Origin: a virus
IMG/VR virus record: IMGVR_UViG_3300019458_000021
Location: 1 to 64,000 of that record
Reading direction: 5' to 3' (one strand)
DNA length: 64,000 bases
Shown: piece by piece, positions 57,238-64,000 of the stretch
Layout of the letters: each line of letters starts with the position of its first letter
How positions within the stretch are numbered: position 1 is the first letter of the stretch
Notes under the pieces: model-generated
Seen by the model: only the letters and a program-made list of their open reading frames with translations
What the model was told of the DNA's origin: nothing
Database searches by the model: none
Translations under genes and position numbers: made by a program

Positions 57238-57789
57238 ATGCGTATTGAAGATGTGCTTGGTTATGATGAGGATATTCGCCGAGCGGCGAAGATACTCACG
57301 CAACAATGCTCACAGTTTCTGAAGGAAACTTGTGGTGTTCCTCTTCTGAAGTCACTGCCACCGTATCCGGACCTGCTCCAGAAGATCAAGGTTCGTCATA
57401 AACGCGAAGACACCGTTGCTGAGGCTTTCAACAAAGCGTTCAGCACAAACATTCGTCAACGAGCGATCTTCACTTACACCAAATCACCAGTAGTTGAAGG
57501 GTGTGAACCGTCGTACATATTCCCAATCAACGGGTATAAGTACCTTTACAGCCATGAGGTTCGTAATTCTTCTGTCGACTATCAAGATGTTTTGAACACG
57601 TTATTCGAGAACCTTAATGGAGACAAGGCTGTTGAGATTGTCACCGATCTTGTCAAATACACGTATGTAAGGGAAAATCTCATCGAGGGCATTCTATCAG
57701 AGAGTGAGATCATTTTCTACGGCATTCCGTACTTCTACGCGGTTCGAGTGCGCGGCTGTCCCGATTATCGCAAACTGCTAAATACTTAA
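57238..57789 (+). CDS. Late hypothetical protein
   Basis: 183 residues, alpha/beta (LQKIKVRHKREDTVAEAFNK; NLIEGILSESEIIFYGIPYF). Late promoter and neighbours suggest a virion or assembly role. Unknown family. Confidence 0.75.
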   Translation: MRIEDVLGYDEDIRRAAKILTQQCSQFLKETCGVPLLKSLPPYPDLLQKIKVRHKREDTVAEAFNKAFSTNIRQRAIFTYTKSPVVEGCEPSYIFPINGYKYLYSHEVRNSSVDYQDVLNTLFENLNGDKAVEIVTDLVKYTYVRENLIEGILSESEIIFYGIPYFYAVRVRGCPDYRKLLNT

Positions 57790-57805
57790 CGCTAAAGGAA
57801 AATCA

Positions 57806-58114
57806 ATGACAGCTGTCAACTTATTCAAACTAATCAACGGTCAAGAGGTCATCGCAAAAATCAAGTCGCAAACTGACGAGTACTTCGATGTTCAAGATGT
57901 AAGAGAAATCGCTCCTGTGCCTGTGATGGGTCCGGATGGTAAACAAGGTTTCAAATTGACCTTAGCGCCATACATCTTCGCAACGAATGCCAATGAGAAG
58001 AACATGTTCATATACAAAGGCAGCATTGCTGGACGCGTATCCGAGCTTCCTGACAATCTCGAGAAGGAATACCTTTCGTCCGTGTCAGGCATCATGCTCG
58101 CCAAGGGAATGTAA
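57806..58114 (+). CDS. Small Sm-like beta protein
   Basis: 102 residues, SD TAAAGGAAAATCA. NLFKLINGQEVIAKIKSQTD looks like an LSm/SH3-type barrel start that recurs in T4-like phages. Function unknown. Coupled by TAATG to the next gene. Confidence 0.7.
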   Translation: MTAVNLFKLINGQEVIAKIKSQTDEYFDVQDVREIAPVPVMGPDGKQGFKLTLAPYIFATNANEKNMFIYKGSIAGRVSELPDNLEKEYLSSVSGIMLAKGM

Positions 58115-59097
58115 TGAGATCAGCGCGCGGTGAAATCGTTTACCAGTGTGACACATGCAGCCGAAAAGTGCGTGTTCCACTCAACATTTACAGTTTCGAT
58201 GTTGTGCAGCGATGCATCATCACCGAGAACTGTCCCGGTAAACTTTTCCCCGTCAAAAACCTGAAAGAAATTAACGAAACCCCTGTTTTTCCTCCTGAAG
58301 TGCCAGGACTTGAAGACTGGTTTCAACGGAAGATCCTGTTCAACCACGTGCAGTCGATTGCAAATCAGGTATGGCTGATTCAACACAACCTCGGTTCGAA
58401 ACCTCTTGTTCAAGTTTTGATCGACCGTCAAATTTCCAACGACGAATTCACACAAGTTGAGCTTGCTCCAGACGAATTCGAAGTGATCACAATCGACTTA
58501 AACACAGTACAGGTCGTTCTTTTTAGAGCCGAAAGTGGTATCGCTCAGTGCATTGGTACGGCTTCATTAAACCTGATTAACCCACAAGTTATCACAACAG
58601 TTACGCTGTCTGACATACAGTTGACTGGCGATGCTGAGCTGACTATTGCAACGAGCGATCCAAGCACATTGATTTCTGTCACAATCGTCTTCAAGGGCAA
58701 CAATCCTGACACAGTTGTATCATACGTCGGTGTTGACAACGCTCCTTCGATTGACTCACCATGGGTGGGAGCGAACATAGTCCACATCGCTGGAAAGAAC
58801 TACACGGTGCGAAGCTTCAACATTCTGACCAATCTACCAGCTGCTGCATACTTCTCGAACGGATTGATCAACGATGGCTCTCAAATCTTCTTCACAGGAT
58901 TCAGTTCAGAGATCAACCAAAACTTCATTCTGTTAGGACGTCCACCGTTCAGTGCTGTTGATCGAATCACCGATCAAGTGATTGACATTGCAACAATTGA
59001 TCCAGTCGCTCCGGCCACATATTACAACCGCGGAGAGATGTTTGCTAACCCTGCTGCAATTAGGTCAATATACCCTCCTGTGATCGTCGTTGCCTAA
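58114..59097 (+). CDS. Probable virion protein
   Basis: 327 residues. The N-terminal CDTC...C zinc-like site is followed by repeated beta modules with QVWLIQHNLGSKPLVQVLID, a motif seen in tail or fibre-associated phage proteins. Followed by a promoter for the helicase gene. Confidence 0.65.
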   Translation: MRSARGEIVYQCDTCSRKVRVPLNIYSFDVVQRCIITENCPGKLFPVKNLKEINETPVFPPEVPGLEDWFQRKILFNHVQSIANQVWLIQHNLGSKPLVQVLIDRQISNDEFTQVELAPDEFEVITIDLNTVQVVLFRAESGIAQCIGTASLNLINPQVITTVTLSDIQLTGDAELTIATSDPSTLISVTIVFKGNNPDTVVSYVGVDNAPSIDSPWVGANIVHIAGKNYTVRSFNILTNLPAAAYFSNGLINDGSQIFFTGFSSEINQNFILLGRPPFSAVDRITDQVIDIATIDPVAPATYYNRGEMFANPAAIRSIYPPVIVVA

Positions 59098-59118
59098 ACA
59101 ACACAAAAGCCTTATACT
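59090..59118 (+). promoter_or_regulatory. sigma70-like promoter for the helicase
   Basis: TTGCCT, 17 bp, TATACT; overlaps the upstream stop codon. Confidence 0.6.
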
Positions 59119-59145
59119 CGGCAACAATAACAACAAGGAAGCAAC

Positions 59146-60471
59146 ATGAACGATCAAGCTGAAAAGCAACAGCTTTTGCTTGAATATTTGCTATCGTCGC
59201 CTGATGCGTATGCGATATGCAAAGCTATCATCAAGCCCGAATACTTCAATCCTGAGTTTCGCAAGACAATCCAATTCGTTGACAAGTACTATGATGAATT
59301 TAGTGGACTACCCACTCCGGCTCAAGTTTACGCGGAAACCAAACTCGGGTTGGAATGCCGTCAAGTAACTCCTCAGATGCTGAAATGGACACTCCAAGAG
59401 ACGGAAGCGTTCTGTAAACAGCGAGCAGTTATGTCAAAAGTCTATGCCGCACCCGAGCTAGCGAAACAAGGCAAGTACGAAGAGATTCTTCAAGGACTAA
59501 AAGAAGCGATTCTTCTTTCACTCACCCGCAATCTCGGTGTTGATTACTTTCACGATCCTCTCGCTCGTCTCGAGGAACTGGTTCGGCAGCCACTTCGAAC
59601 ACCAATGGGATTTACACCCCTTGACGATTTGATGAACGGAGGATTGGCCCGTAGTGAGACGATCATGTTCTGTGCTAACTCAGGCGTTGGTAAGTCAATC
59701 ACACTCGCGAATTTAGCGTACAACTTCGTTCACCGTGGCTTCAACGTTGTGTACATCTCGCTTGAATTGTCTGAGAATTTGATCTCACAACGATTCGATA
59801 TCATGTATTCCGGTATTCCAACATTCCTCGTGAACAAGGAATATCAAACGATTGCAGCAAAAATTCATGAAGTGTCAGCAGGTGTCAAACTAGGCAACTT
59901 GAAAATCAAGTACATGCCTAGTGATACCAACGCCAATGAGATTCGAGCATATTTGAAAGAGTACCAGTTACAGTACGGATTTGCCCCTGATGTGATCATC
60001 GTCGATTATCTTGACAAAATGGGTACGAATCAGAAAATGGGCTATGAAAATATCTGGCTTCGAGACAAATACGCAGCAGAACAACTTGATGATTTGGGGA
60101 AAGAATACAATGCTTTCGTCGCGACTGCTTCCCAGCTAAATAGAGGTGCGATTGAGGCAGAAGAACTCAACCAAGGGCACACGGCTGGAGGCATCAGCAA
60201 GGTGAACACGGTCGACTGGCAGTGGGCAATTGTGATGACTGGAGCAATGAAAGCCGAAGGTGTCATGATGTTCACATGTTTGAAATCTCGTAGTAGCGAC
60301 GCTGTCGGTAAAACAGTTAATATGAGATGGGATAACAAACACCTGCGGATTCTTGATCCAGAAAAAGAGGAAGAAGAGGACGTCCTGATTGCTCCGGGTA
60401 TTGCTCGGTCAACGATCAAAGGATTGCCACAGAAAAGCAAAAAGTCAATACTTGATATTATAGGAGACTAA
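59146..60471 (+). CDS. DnaB/gp41-type replicative helicase
   Basis: 441 residues. N-terminal helical domain, linker, then RecA core: MFCANSGVGKSITLANLAYN (Walker A), NVVYISLELSENLI, VIIVDYLDKMG (Walker B), TASQLNRGA. Hexameric 5'-3' helicase partner of the primase at 42027. Confidence 0.93.
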   Translation: MNDQAEKQQLLLEYLLSSPDAYAICKAIIKPEYFNPEFRKTIQFVDKYYDEFSGLPTPAQVYAETKLGLECRQVTPQMLKWTLQETEAFCKQRAVMSKVYAAPELAKQGKYEEILQGLKEAILLSLTRNLGVDYFHDPLARLEELVRQPLRTPMGFTPLDDLMNGGLARSETIMFCANSGVGKSITLANLAYNFVHRGFNVVYISLELSENLISQRFDIMYSGIPTFLVNKEYQTIAAKIHEVSAGVKLGNLKIKYMPSDTNANEIRAYLKEYQLQYGFAPDVIIVDYLDKMGTNQKMGYENIWLRDKYAAEQLDDLGKEYNAFVATASQLNRGAIEAEELNQGHTAGGISKVNTVDWQWAIVMTGAMKAEGVMMFTCLKSRSSDAVGKTVNMRWDNKHLRILDPEKEEEEDVLIAPGIARSTIKGLPQKSKKSILDIIGD

Positions 60472-60473
60472 CA

Positions 60474-60767
60474 ATGCCAAAAGTACAAACAACAGAAACA
60501 CTTAACATCGACGGCCAGCTTTACGCAGCAGCAAAGATGAGCCCGAACATTCAGCAGCTGATTGCAATGTTCGACGAATGGCGCCAAAAAGAAGTTGATG
60601 CACAATCGGAACTTCTGATGGTTCGCTCTGCTCTTCGCGACCTACAACGCGAAATGTACAACACAATTGTTGCTGAACGCGATGCTGCAATGAAGGCAGC
60701 CGCAGCATTTGCGCCGGCCCCTGTGCCTGCTCCAGCAAACGAGGACAGTGATGTCGAAGGCGAATAA
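60474..60767 (+). CDS. DUF6447-like small protein
   Basis: 97 residues. LNIDGQLYAAAKMSPNIQQL followed by a coiled coil resembles DUF6447 (residue-numbering phage/bacterial small proteins). Ala/Pro-rich acidic tail. Overlaps the next gene. Confidence 0.68.
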   Translation: MPKVQTTETLNIDGQLYAAAKMSPNIQQLIAMFDEWRQKEVDAQSELLMVRSALRDLQREMYNTIVAERDAAMKAAAAFAPAPVPAPANEDSDVEGE

Positions 60768-61068
60768 GTTCGACGAAGCGGAAATCTATGACGTTCGATA
60801 TGAAAGTTTGAAGGGGGAAGTGTCTCAACGGACGATTATTCCGATCATCGTTCCCCCTACAAACATCAAAGCTCTCGATGTGTCTGAACGCACCGCTCAA
60901 GAACAGGTTCTGCTGCGCAACTTGTGGGCTGCCTATGCAGACTACCGTGACCAATTCTCCGAACAAATGTTCGATTTTGAGACATGGTTGGATCACACCG
61001 GCCAAAGGCCTGATTTTGAGCTGAAATACCGTACATTCGTTCCTGAGAATCTGCAGACCATTGAGTAA
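60751..61068 (+). CDS. WYL-like small protein
   Basis: 105 residues from ATG at 60751 (SD GAGGACAGTG). IYDVRYESLKGEVSQRTIIP and IKALDVSE resemble the strand pattern of WYL/Sm-like modules common in T4-like phages. Unknown function. Confidence 0.65.
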   Translation: MSKANKFDEAEIYDVRYESLKGEVSQRTIIPIIVPPTNIKALDVSERTAQEQVLLRNLWAAYADYRDQFSEQMFDFETWLDHTGQRPDFELKYRTFVPENLQTIE

Positions 61069-61090
61069 ACGGCTTTTTCTCTGAGCTGGT

Positions 61091-61098
61091 CATAAATA
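61091..61098 (+). promoter_or_regulatory. Late-promoter-like box CATAAATA
   Basis: Immediately precedes ATG 61099. A start site ~7 bp downstream would exclude that codon, so translation should begin at 61129. Confidence 0.65.
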
Positions 61099-61128
61099 AT
61101 GCACACAGTTCTAAAAGGGAAGCTACCT

Positions 61129-62154
61129 ATGGATTTGCTCAAAAAACTCGAGGAAGAAGCTGCAGGGGGCGCAGTTGGAGCAGGGGCGGTTGCCGTTTAT
61201 TCCATGCCTCTTTTCGCTATGGCCATCAAGTCGAAAAAGCCGAAGAAAAAGAAGGTCAAGAAGCGCATGGGTCTTCATGAGGCGTTCCTAAGACTTAACG
61301 AGATTGAAAATGGACACGGCGATCCTAGCATGTCTCATCCTCAATTCGACCAAACAGAAGTCATTTCAAAACTCAAAGCACTTGAGAAAAAGGACAAGAT
61401 CGATAAGGGTTCCGCTACAACATTCGGACTCGAAGACGACAAGGGTAACCTTGTCCGTGTCACCGTTCAAGCTGATCAGGCAGATGAGTTCGAAAATGCG
61501 CTCAGTGCATTTCTTGCAAGTGAAGAAGAGCACGACGAACGTGTTCCAGAAGTTGCTGAAGTGTTGTTTCGTCTCCGTGACCGGTTCAACATTCTCGACG
61601 TAACGTGGCCAGAAGTTGAAGAGGATCAGGAAGAAGGACAGCAAGTTGCAGGTCAGGAAGGACAAGCAGGCCAGGAAGATCCAAATGCTCAGCCAGGCCA
61701 AGACGTTAGCGCTGACCTTGGTGCAGATGCAGGAATGGAAGCCCCAGCTGGAACTGATGACGTTCAGTCACTGCTCACTCAGGTAATTGACATGATGCGT
61801 GCAGACGCAGACGCTCGTAAAGCAGAAGCCGTTGCGCGCCAAAAGGAAGCTGAAGCAAAGGGCCACGTAGCGAGCGTTCATGGCGCCACAGCACGCGTCA
61901 AGCAAGAAGAACAGCTTCTTGACATGGAAGACTACTTCAAGAAAAAGCAAGAAGAAAAAAAAGAATCAAAGACACTGGCAAAGTTGGCACAGTGGAAGCG
62001 TGAAACAGCTGGCGAGCAAAACGCTATTCCTGATGAAGGTGCGGATCTGGGAGCAAAACAAGAAGAGGAAGAACTTGGTCGTAAGAACCTTCGCTTCCGT
62101 AGTCGAGTTCCGGCCTCTCACTTGGCAAACTTCATCCTCAAAAGGATCAAGTAA
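61129..62154 (+). CDS. Scaffold-like late protein
   Basis: 341 residues from ATG at 61129 (SD GGGAAGC). The N-terminus has a Gly/Ala stretch (GGAVGAGAVAVYSMPLF), then a basic patch, an acidic Gln/Gly-rich linker and a long charged helix. Composition fits a prohead core/scaffold protein. TAATG coupling to the next gene. Confidence 0.65.
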   Translation: MDLLKKLEEEAAGGAVGAGAVAVYSMPLFAMAIKSKKPKKKKVKKRMGLHEAFLRLNEIENGHGDPSMSHPQFDQTEVISKLKALEKKDKIDKGSATTFGLEDDKGNLVRVTVQADQADEFENALSAFLASEEEHDERVPEVAEVLFRLRDRFNILDVTWPEVEEDQEEGQQVAGQEGQAGQEDPNAQPGQDVSADLGADAGMEAPAGTDDVQSLLTQVIDMMRADADARKAEAVARQKEAEAKGHVASVHGATARVKQEEQLLDMEDYFKKKQEEKKESKTLAKLAQWKRETAGEQNAIPDEGADLGAKQEEEELGRKNLRFRSRVPASHLANFILKRIK

Positions 62155-62450
62155 TGGATTCATTCAAGCAGTATCTTGACCAACTGAATGAGTTGGCAGC
62201 ATCAGCAGCAGCCGCAAAAGCCGCTGAAATCGACACAATGATTGCTGCCATCGACAACAAGATTCAACAGTTGACCAATCCGCTTAATAAGCAGAAGATG
62301 GGCCTTCAACGTCAAAAACAAGTGCTCCTCCCTCAAATCGAGAAAGAACGACAAGAGGCAGAACAACAACAGGGCCAACCGATGAAGCCATCAAGCAATG
62401 CAACGACTACCCCTGGCAGTTCCGGAGCTCAAACTCCTGGACAGAGCTAA
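62154..62450 (+). CDS. Small coiled-coil protein
   Basis: 98 residues; Ala-rich helix and coiled coil, then a Ser/Thr/Pro tail. Possibly a small core/assembly protein with the gene before. Unknown. Confidence 0.65.
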   Translation: MDSFKQYLDQLNELAASAAAAKAAEIDTMIAAIDNKIQQLTNPLNKQKMGLQRQKQVLLPQIEKERQEAEQQQGQPMKPSSNATTTPGSSGAQTPGQS

Positions 62451-63109
62451 TGTTCATTCACAAATCCGTAACACCCACTGAAACCAAAGTTCAAAATACA
62501 CCAAAGGGTCGCTTTTACACGACGCCATCCGGCAAAATCTATCCTTCGATCACCAATCTACTTGGGGTGAAAGAAAGGCCATGGCTGATCGATTGGCGAA
62601 CTTCTCTTGGTGAAATTGCTGCTGATAAGGAAACAAAGCGAGCTGCTGATAGAGGAACTGCTGTCCATTTGATGGCGGAACGTCTGCTTAATAATCACCC
62701 AAATCCAACCGAGGGACAAACAGCAACTGACGCTGCAGAATTTAACTCACTGCGATTGTTGTTAAAAAAGGTAAACAACATCTATGCTCAAGAGCTACCA
62801 TTGTACAGTGATACGTTGAAGATCGCAGGTCGTGTTGACTGTGTTGCAGAATGGGAAGGACGTCTTGCAGTTGTTGATGTCAAAACGTCGACAAACGACA
62901 AGTACACACAAATGATTGAGGACTACTACCTTCAAACAACGGCGTATGCCTTGATGTTTGAGGAGCTATACAACATCCAAATCGACGATGTTGTCATTGT
63001 TATGTCGGTCGAAAAGGGAATTGTACCACTCGTTTTCAAAGCGCAGGTTGAGGCGTGGATTTGCCCACTGATCGAGCGTATAAATACGTACTATTCCAGC
63101 AGAAAATAG
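62450..63109 (+). CDS. PD-(D/E)XK exonuclease
   Basis: 219 residues. GRFYTTPSGKIYPSITNLLG, RGTAVHLMAERLL, IAGRVDCVAEWEGRLAVVDVKTS (catalytic D...D-x-K) and YYLQTTAYALMFEE form a RecB/MGME1-type nuclease as in many T4-like phages. Role in DNA end processing or recombination. Confidence 0.87.
   Translation: MFIHKSVTPTETKVQNTPKGRFYTTPSGKIYPSITNLLGVKERPWLIDWRTSLGEIAADKETKRAADRGTAVHLMAERLLNNHPNPTEGQTATDAAEFNSLRLLLKKVNNIYAQELPLYSDTLKIAGRVDCVAEWEGRLAVVDVKTSTNDKYTQMIEDYYLQTTAYALMFEELYNIQIDDVVIVMSVEKGIVPLVFKAQVEAWICPLIERINTYYSSRK
63079..63086 (+). promoter_or_regulatory. Late promoter TATAAATA
   Basis: 34 bp before the start at 63120, inside the exonuclease 3' end. Confidence 0.65.
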
Positions 63110-63119
63110 GGGCACACCC

Positions 63120-63830
63120 ATGAAGCACGAAGCTGACATGACAAGCGAAGAGGCAATGAATTATGCCATTGACCGCATTAAGATGGCCATTGACGATCTT
63201 GATCGTGAAACCGTATTCGCTGTCTATGTAAGAATGTTTGGTCAAGATGGTATCACCACTCAAATGATGCAAGAAAGTCATGAGGGCAACCACATTTTGG
63301 GTGATACAACAAAAGTGGTGTTCACAAATCTCGGTGGTGGTGCCACGGTTGACGCGAAAGTTGACAGCGGAGCTACAACATCTTCGCTGCACGTTGACAA
63401 GATTGATGTCCATGGCAACCAAGTTTCGTTTGTTTCAAGCGCTCTTGGTGGACGTCGTTTCACTATGGACCTTGTAGGCAACCAACAAGTACATTCCGCT
63501 GATGGTGGGGTGAGCAATCGACCTGTGATCAAGTGCGATATTGAGGTTAACGGCAAACCATTACAAGGCATCATGTTCAATCTCAACGATCGCTCAAACA
63601 TGGACACTCCCGTTTTGTGTGGGCAGAATGTTTTGAAAGCTGGTGATTTCGTTATTGACGTTCAAAAAGGTCAAACCGAATCTGTTCCGGAAAACGCAAT
63701 TATCAAGAAAGAGATCGACGACAAAGCGATTGTAGAAGCAATTGAAACGCTTGCTAACTCCGGCATGACACTTGCTGAACTTTTCACACACATGCGAACA
63801 GTAGTTGTTCGCAACTTGAAAGATGAATAA
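63120..63830 (+). CDS. Retropepsin-like aspartic protease
   Basis: 236 residues, SD AGGGGCACACC. VDAKVDSGATTSSLHVDKID holds the D-[ST]-G-A active site, and VKCDIEVNGKPLQGIMFNLN...LCGQNVL matches the RimK-associated zinc-protease/retropepsin family (PF05618-like). Helical N- and C-termini. A late gene, possibly acting on virion proteins. Confidence 0.75.
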   Translation: MKHEADMTSEEAMNYAIDRIKMAIDDLDRETVFAVYVRMFGQDGITTQMMQESHEGNHILGDTTKVVFTNLGGGATVDAKVDSGATTSSLHVDKIDVHGNQVSFVSSALGGRRFTMDLVGNQQVHSADGGVSNRPVIKCDIEVNGKPLQGIMFNLNDRSNMDTPVLCGQNVLKAGDFVIDVQKGQTESVPENAIIKKEIDDKAIVEAIETLANSGMTLAELFTHMRTVVVRNLKDE

Positions 63831-64000
63831 GTCCCCATTTTACGTCGTAGAAGAGTTCTTGTCACCACACCTTGCAGATGTTGTTCTCGACTACATAAGT
63901 TTCACTGTTCCTGATACAGACAAAGAGGGACATGAAGTTAAGACACGTAAACCATCCGAAAAGGCCGAAGGTATCGTTTACGAACGTCTTCTGACTCTTC
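63823..64000 (+). CDS. Hypothetical protein, truncated by window edge
   Basis: 59 codons visible from ATG at 63823, overlapping the previous stop. SPFYVVEEFLSPHLADVVLD looks like the start of a 2OG-oxygenase-like phage protein, but the diagnostic part lies outside the window. Confidence 0.5.
   Translation, partial: MNKSPFYVVEEFLSPHLADVVLDYISFTVPDTDKEGHEVKTRKPSEKAEGIVYERLLTL

Noticed and set aside
61099-61128. ATG at 61099 as the start of the scaffold-like gene
   Set aside because: It directly follows the CATAAATA box, upstream of the predicted transcription start, and has no SD.

Overview
The window looks like part of a large (jumbo) tailed-phage genome with a T4-like core. It is not a bacterial chromosome. 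Supporting genes are a DnaB/gp41-type helicase, a TOPRIM primase, split T4-style topoisomerase II subunits, thymidylate synthase, DHFR, dCMP deaminase, ribonucleotide reductase, PhoH, a MazG-type pyrophosphohydrolase, a GH108 endolysin and many short overlapping phage genes. A repeated TATAAATA/CATAAATA box, the T4 late-promoter consensus, stands in front of many genes on both strands. A second set of TTGACA-N17-TATAAT-like boxes precedes replication and takeover genes. The host is probably a proteobacterium, but nothing here identifies it.

Layout. Positions 1-15600 (minus strand) are a tRNA region: about 33 tRNA or tRNA-like genes mixed with small ORFs, homing-endonuclease remnants, ClpS, a complete isocitrate lyase, a periplasmic thioredoxin-fold protein and an ADP-heptose-epimerase-like protein. 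Many tRNAs are odd: truncated, duplicated, lacking arms, with exchanged anticodons, and one in 3'-half/5'-half order. Positions 15600-27400 hold a candidate late non-coding RNA, virion or late genes with clear promoters and terminators, ribosomal protein S21, an initiator-like tRNA, an NMN adenylyltransferase-Nudix fusion, a phosphoesterase, the endolysin and PRPP synthetase. Positions 27400-49270 (plus strand) are a dense takeover and replication region with a type-2 peptidyl-tRNA hydrolase carrying an in-frame amber codon, PhoH with an intein, a Thg1-like protein, thymidylate synthase interrupted in frame by an HNH domain, DNA ligase, DHFR, an Acb1-type anti-CBASS protein, a tmRNA gene, a ClpP-like protease, primase, SprT, topoisomerase subunits and an AAA ATPase. 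Positions 49270-56717 (minus strand) carry a second 2H-type protein, a nucleotidase, an RMF-like protein and a 1,935-residue ribonucleotide reductase with three inteins. Positions 56900-64000 (plus strand) hold the helicase, structural or scaffold-like genes, a PD-(D/E)XK nuclease and a retropepsin-like protein.

The most striking object is at 40527-40920: an ssrA (tmRNA) gene in circularly permuted order. The T-arm/acceptor-CCA piece comes first, then a spacer, then the 5' acceptor and a tag reading frame (ANDSAYNVEELYGVAA, stop). It has its own late promoter and terminator. With the peptidyl-tRNA hydrolase, S21, the RMF-like protein, ClpS, the ClpP-like protease and the tRNA set, it suggests a phage-encoded programme for ribosome rescue and protein turnover. 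That functional link is inference; the RNA gene itself is read directly from the sequence.
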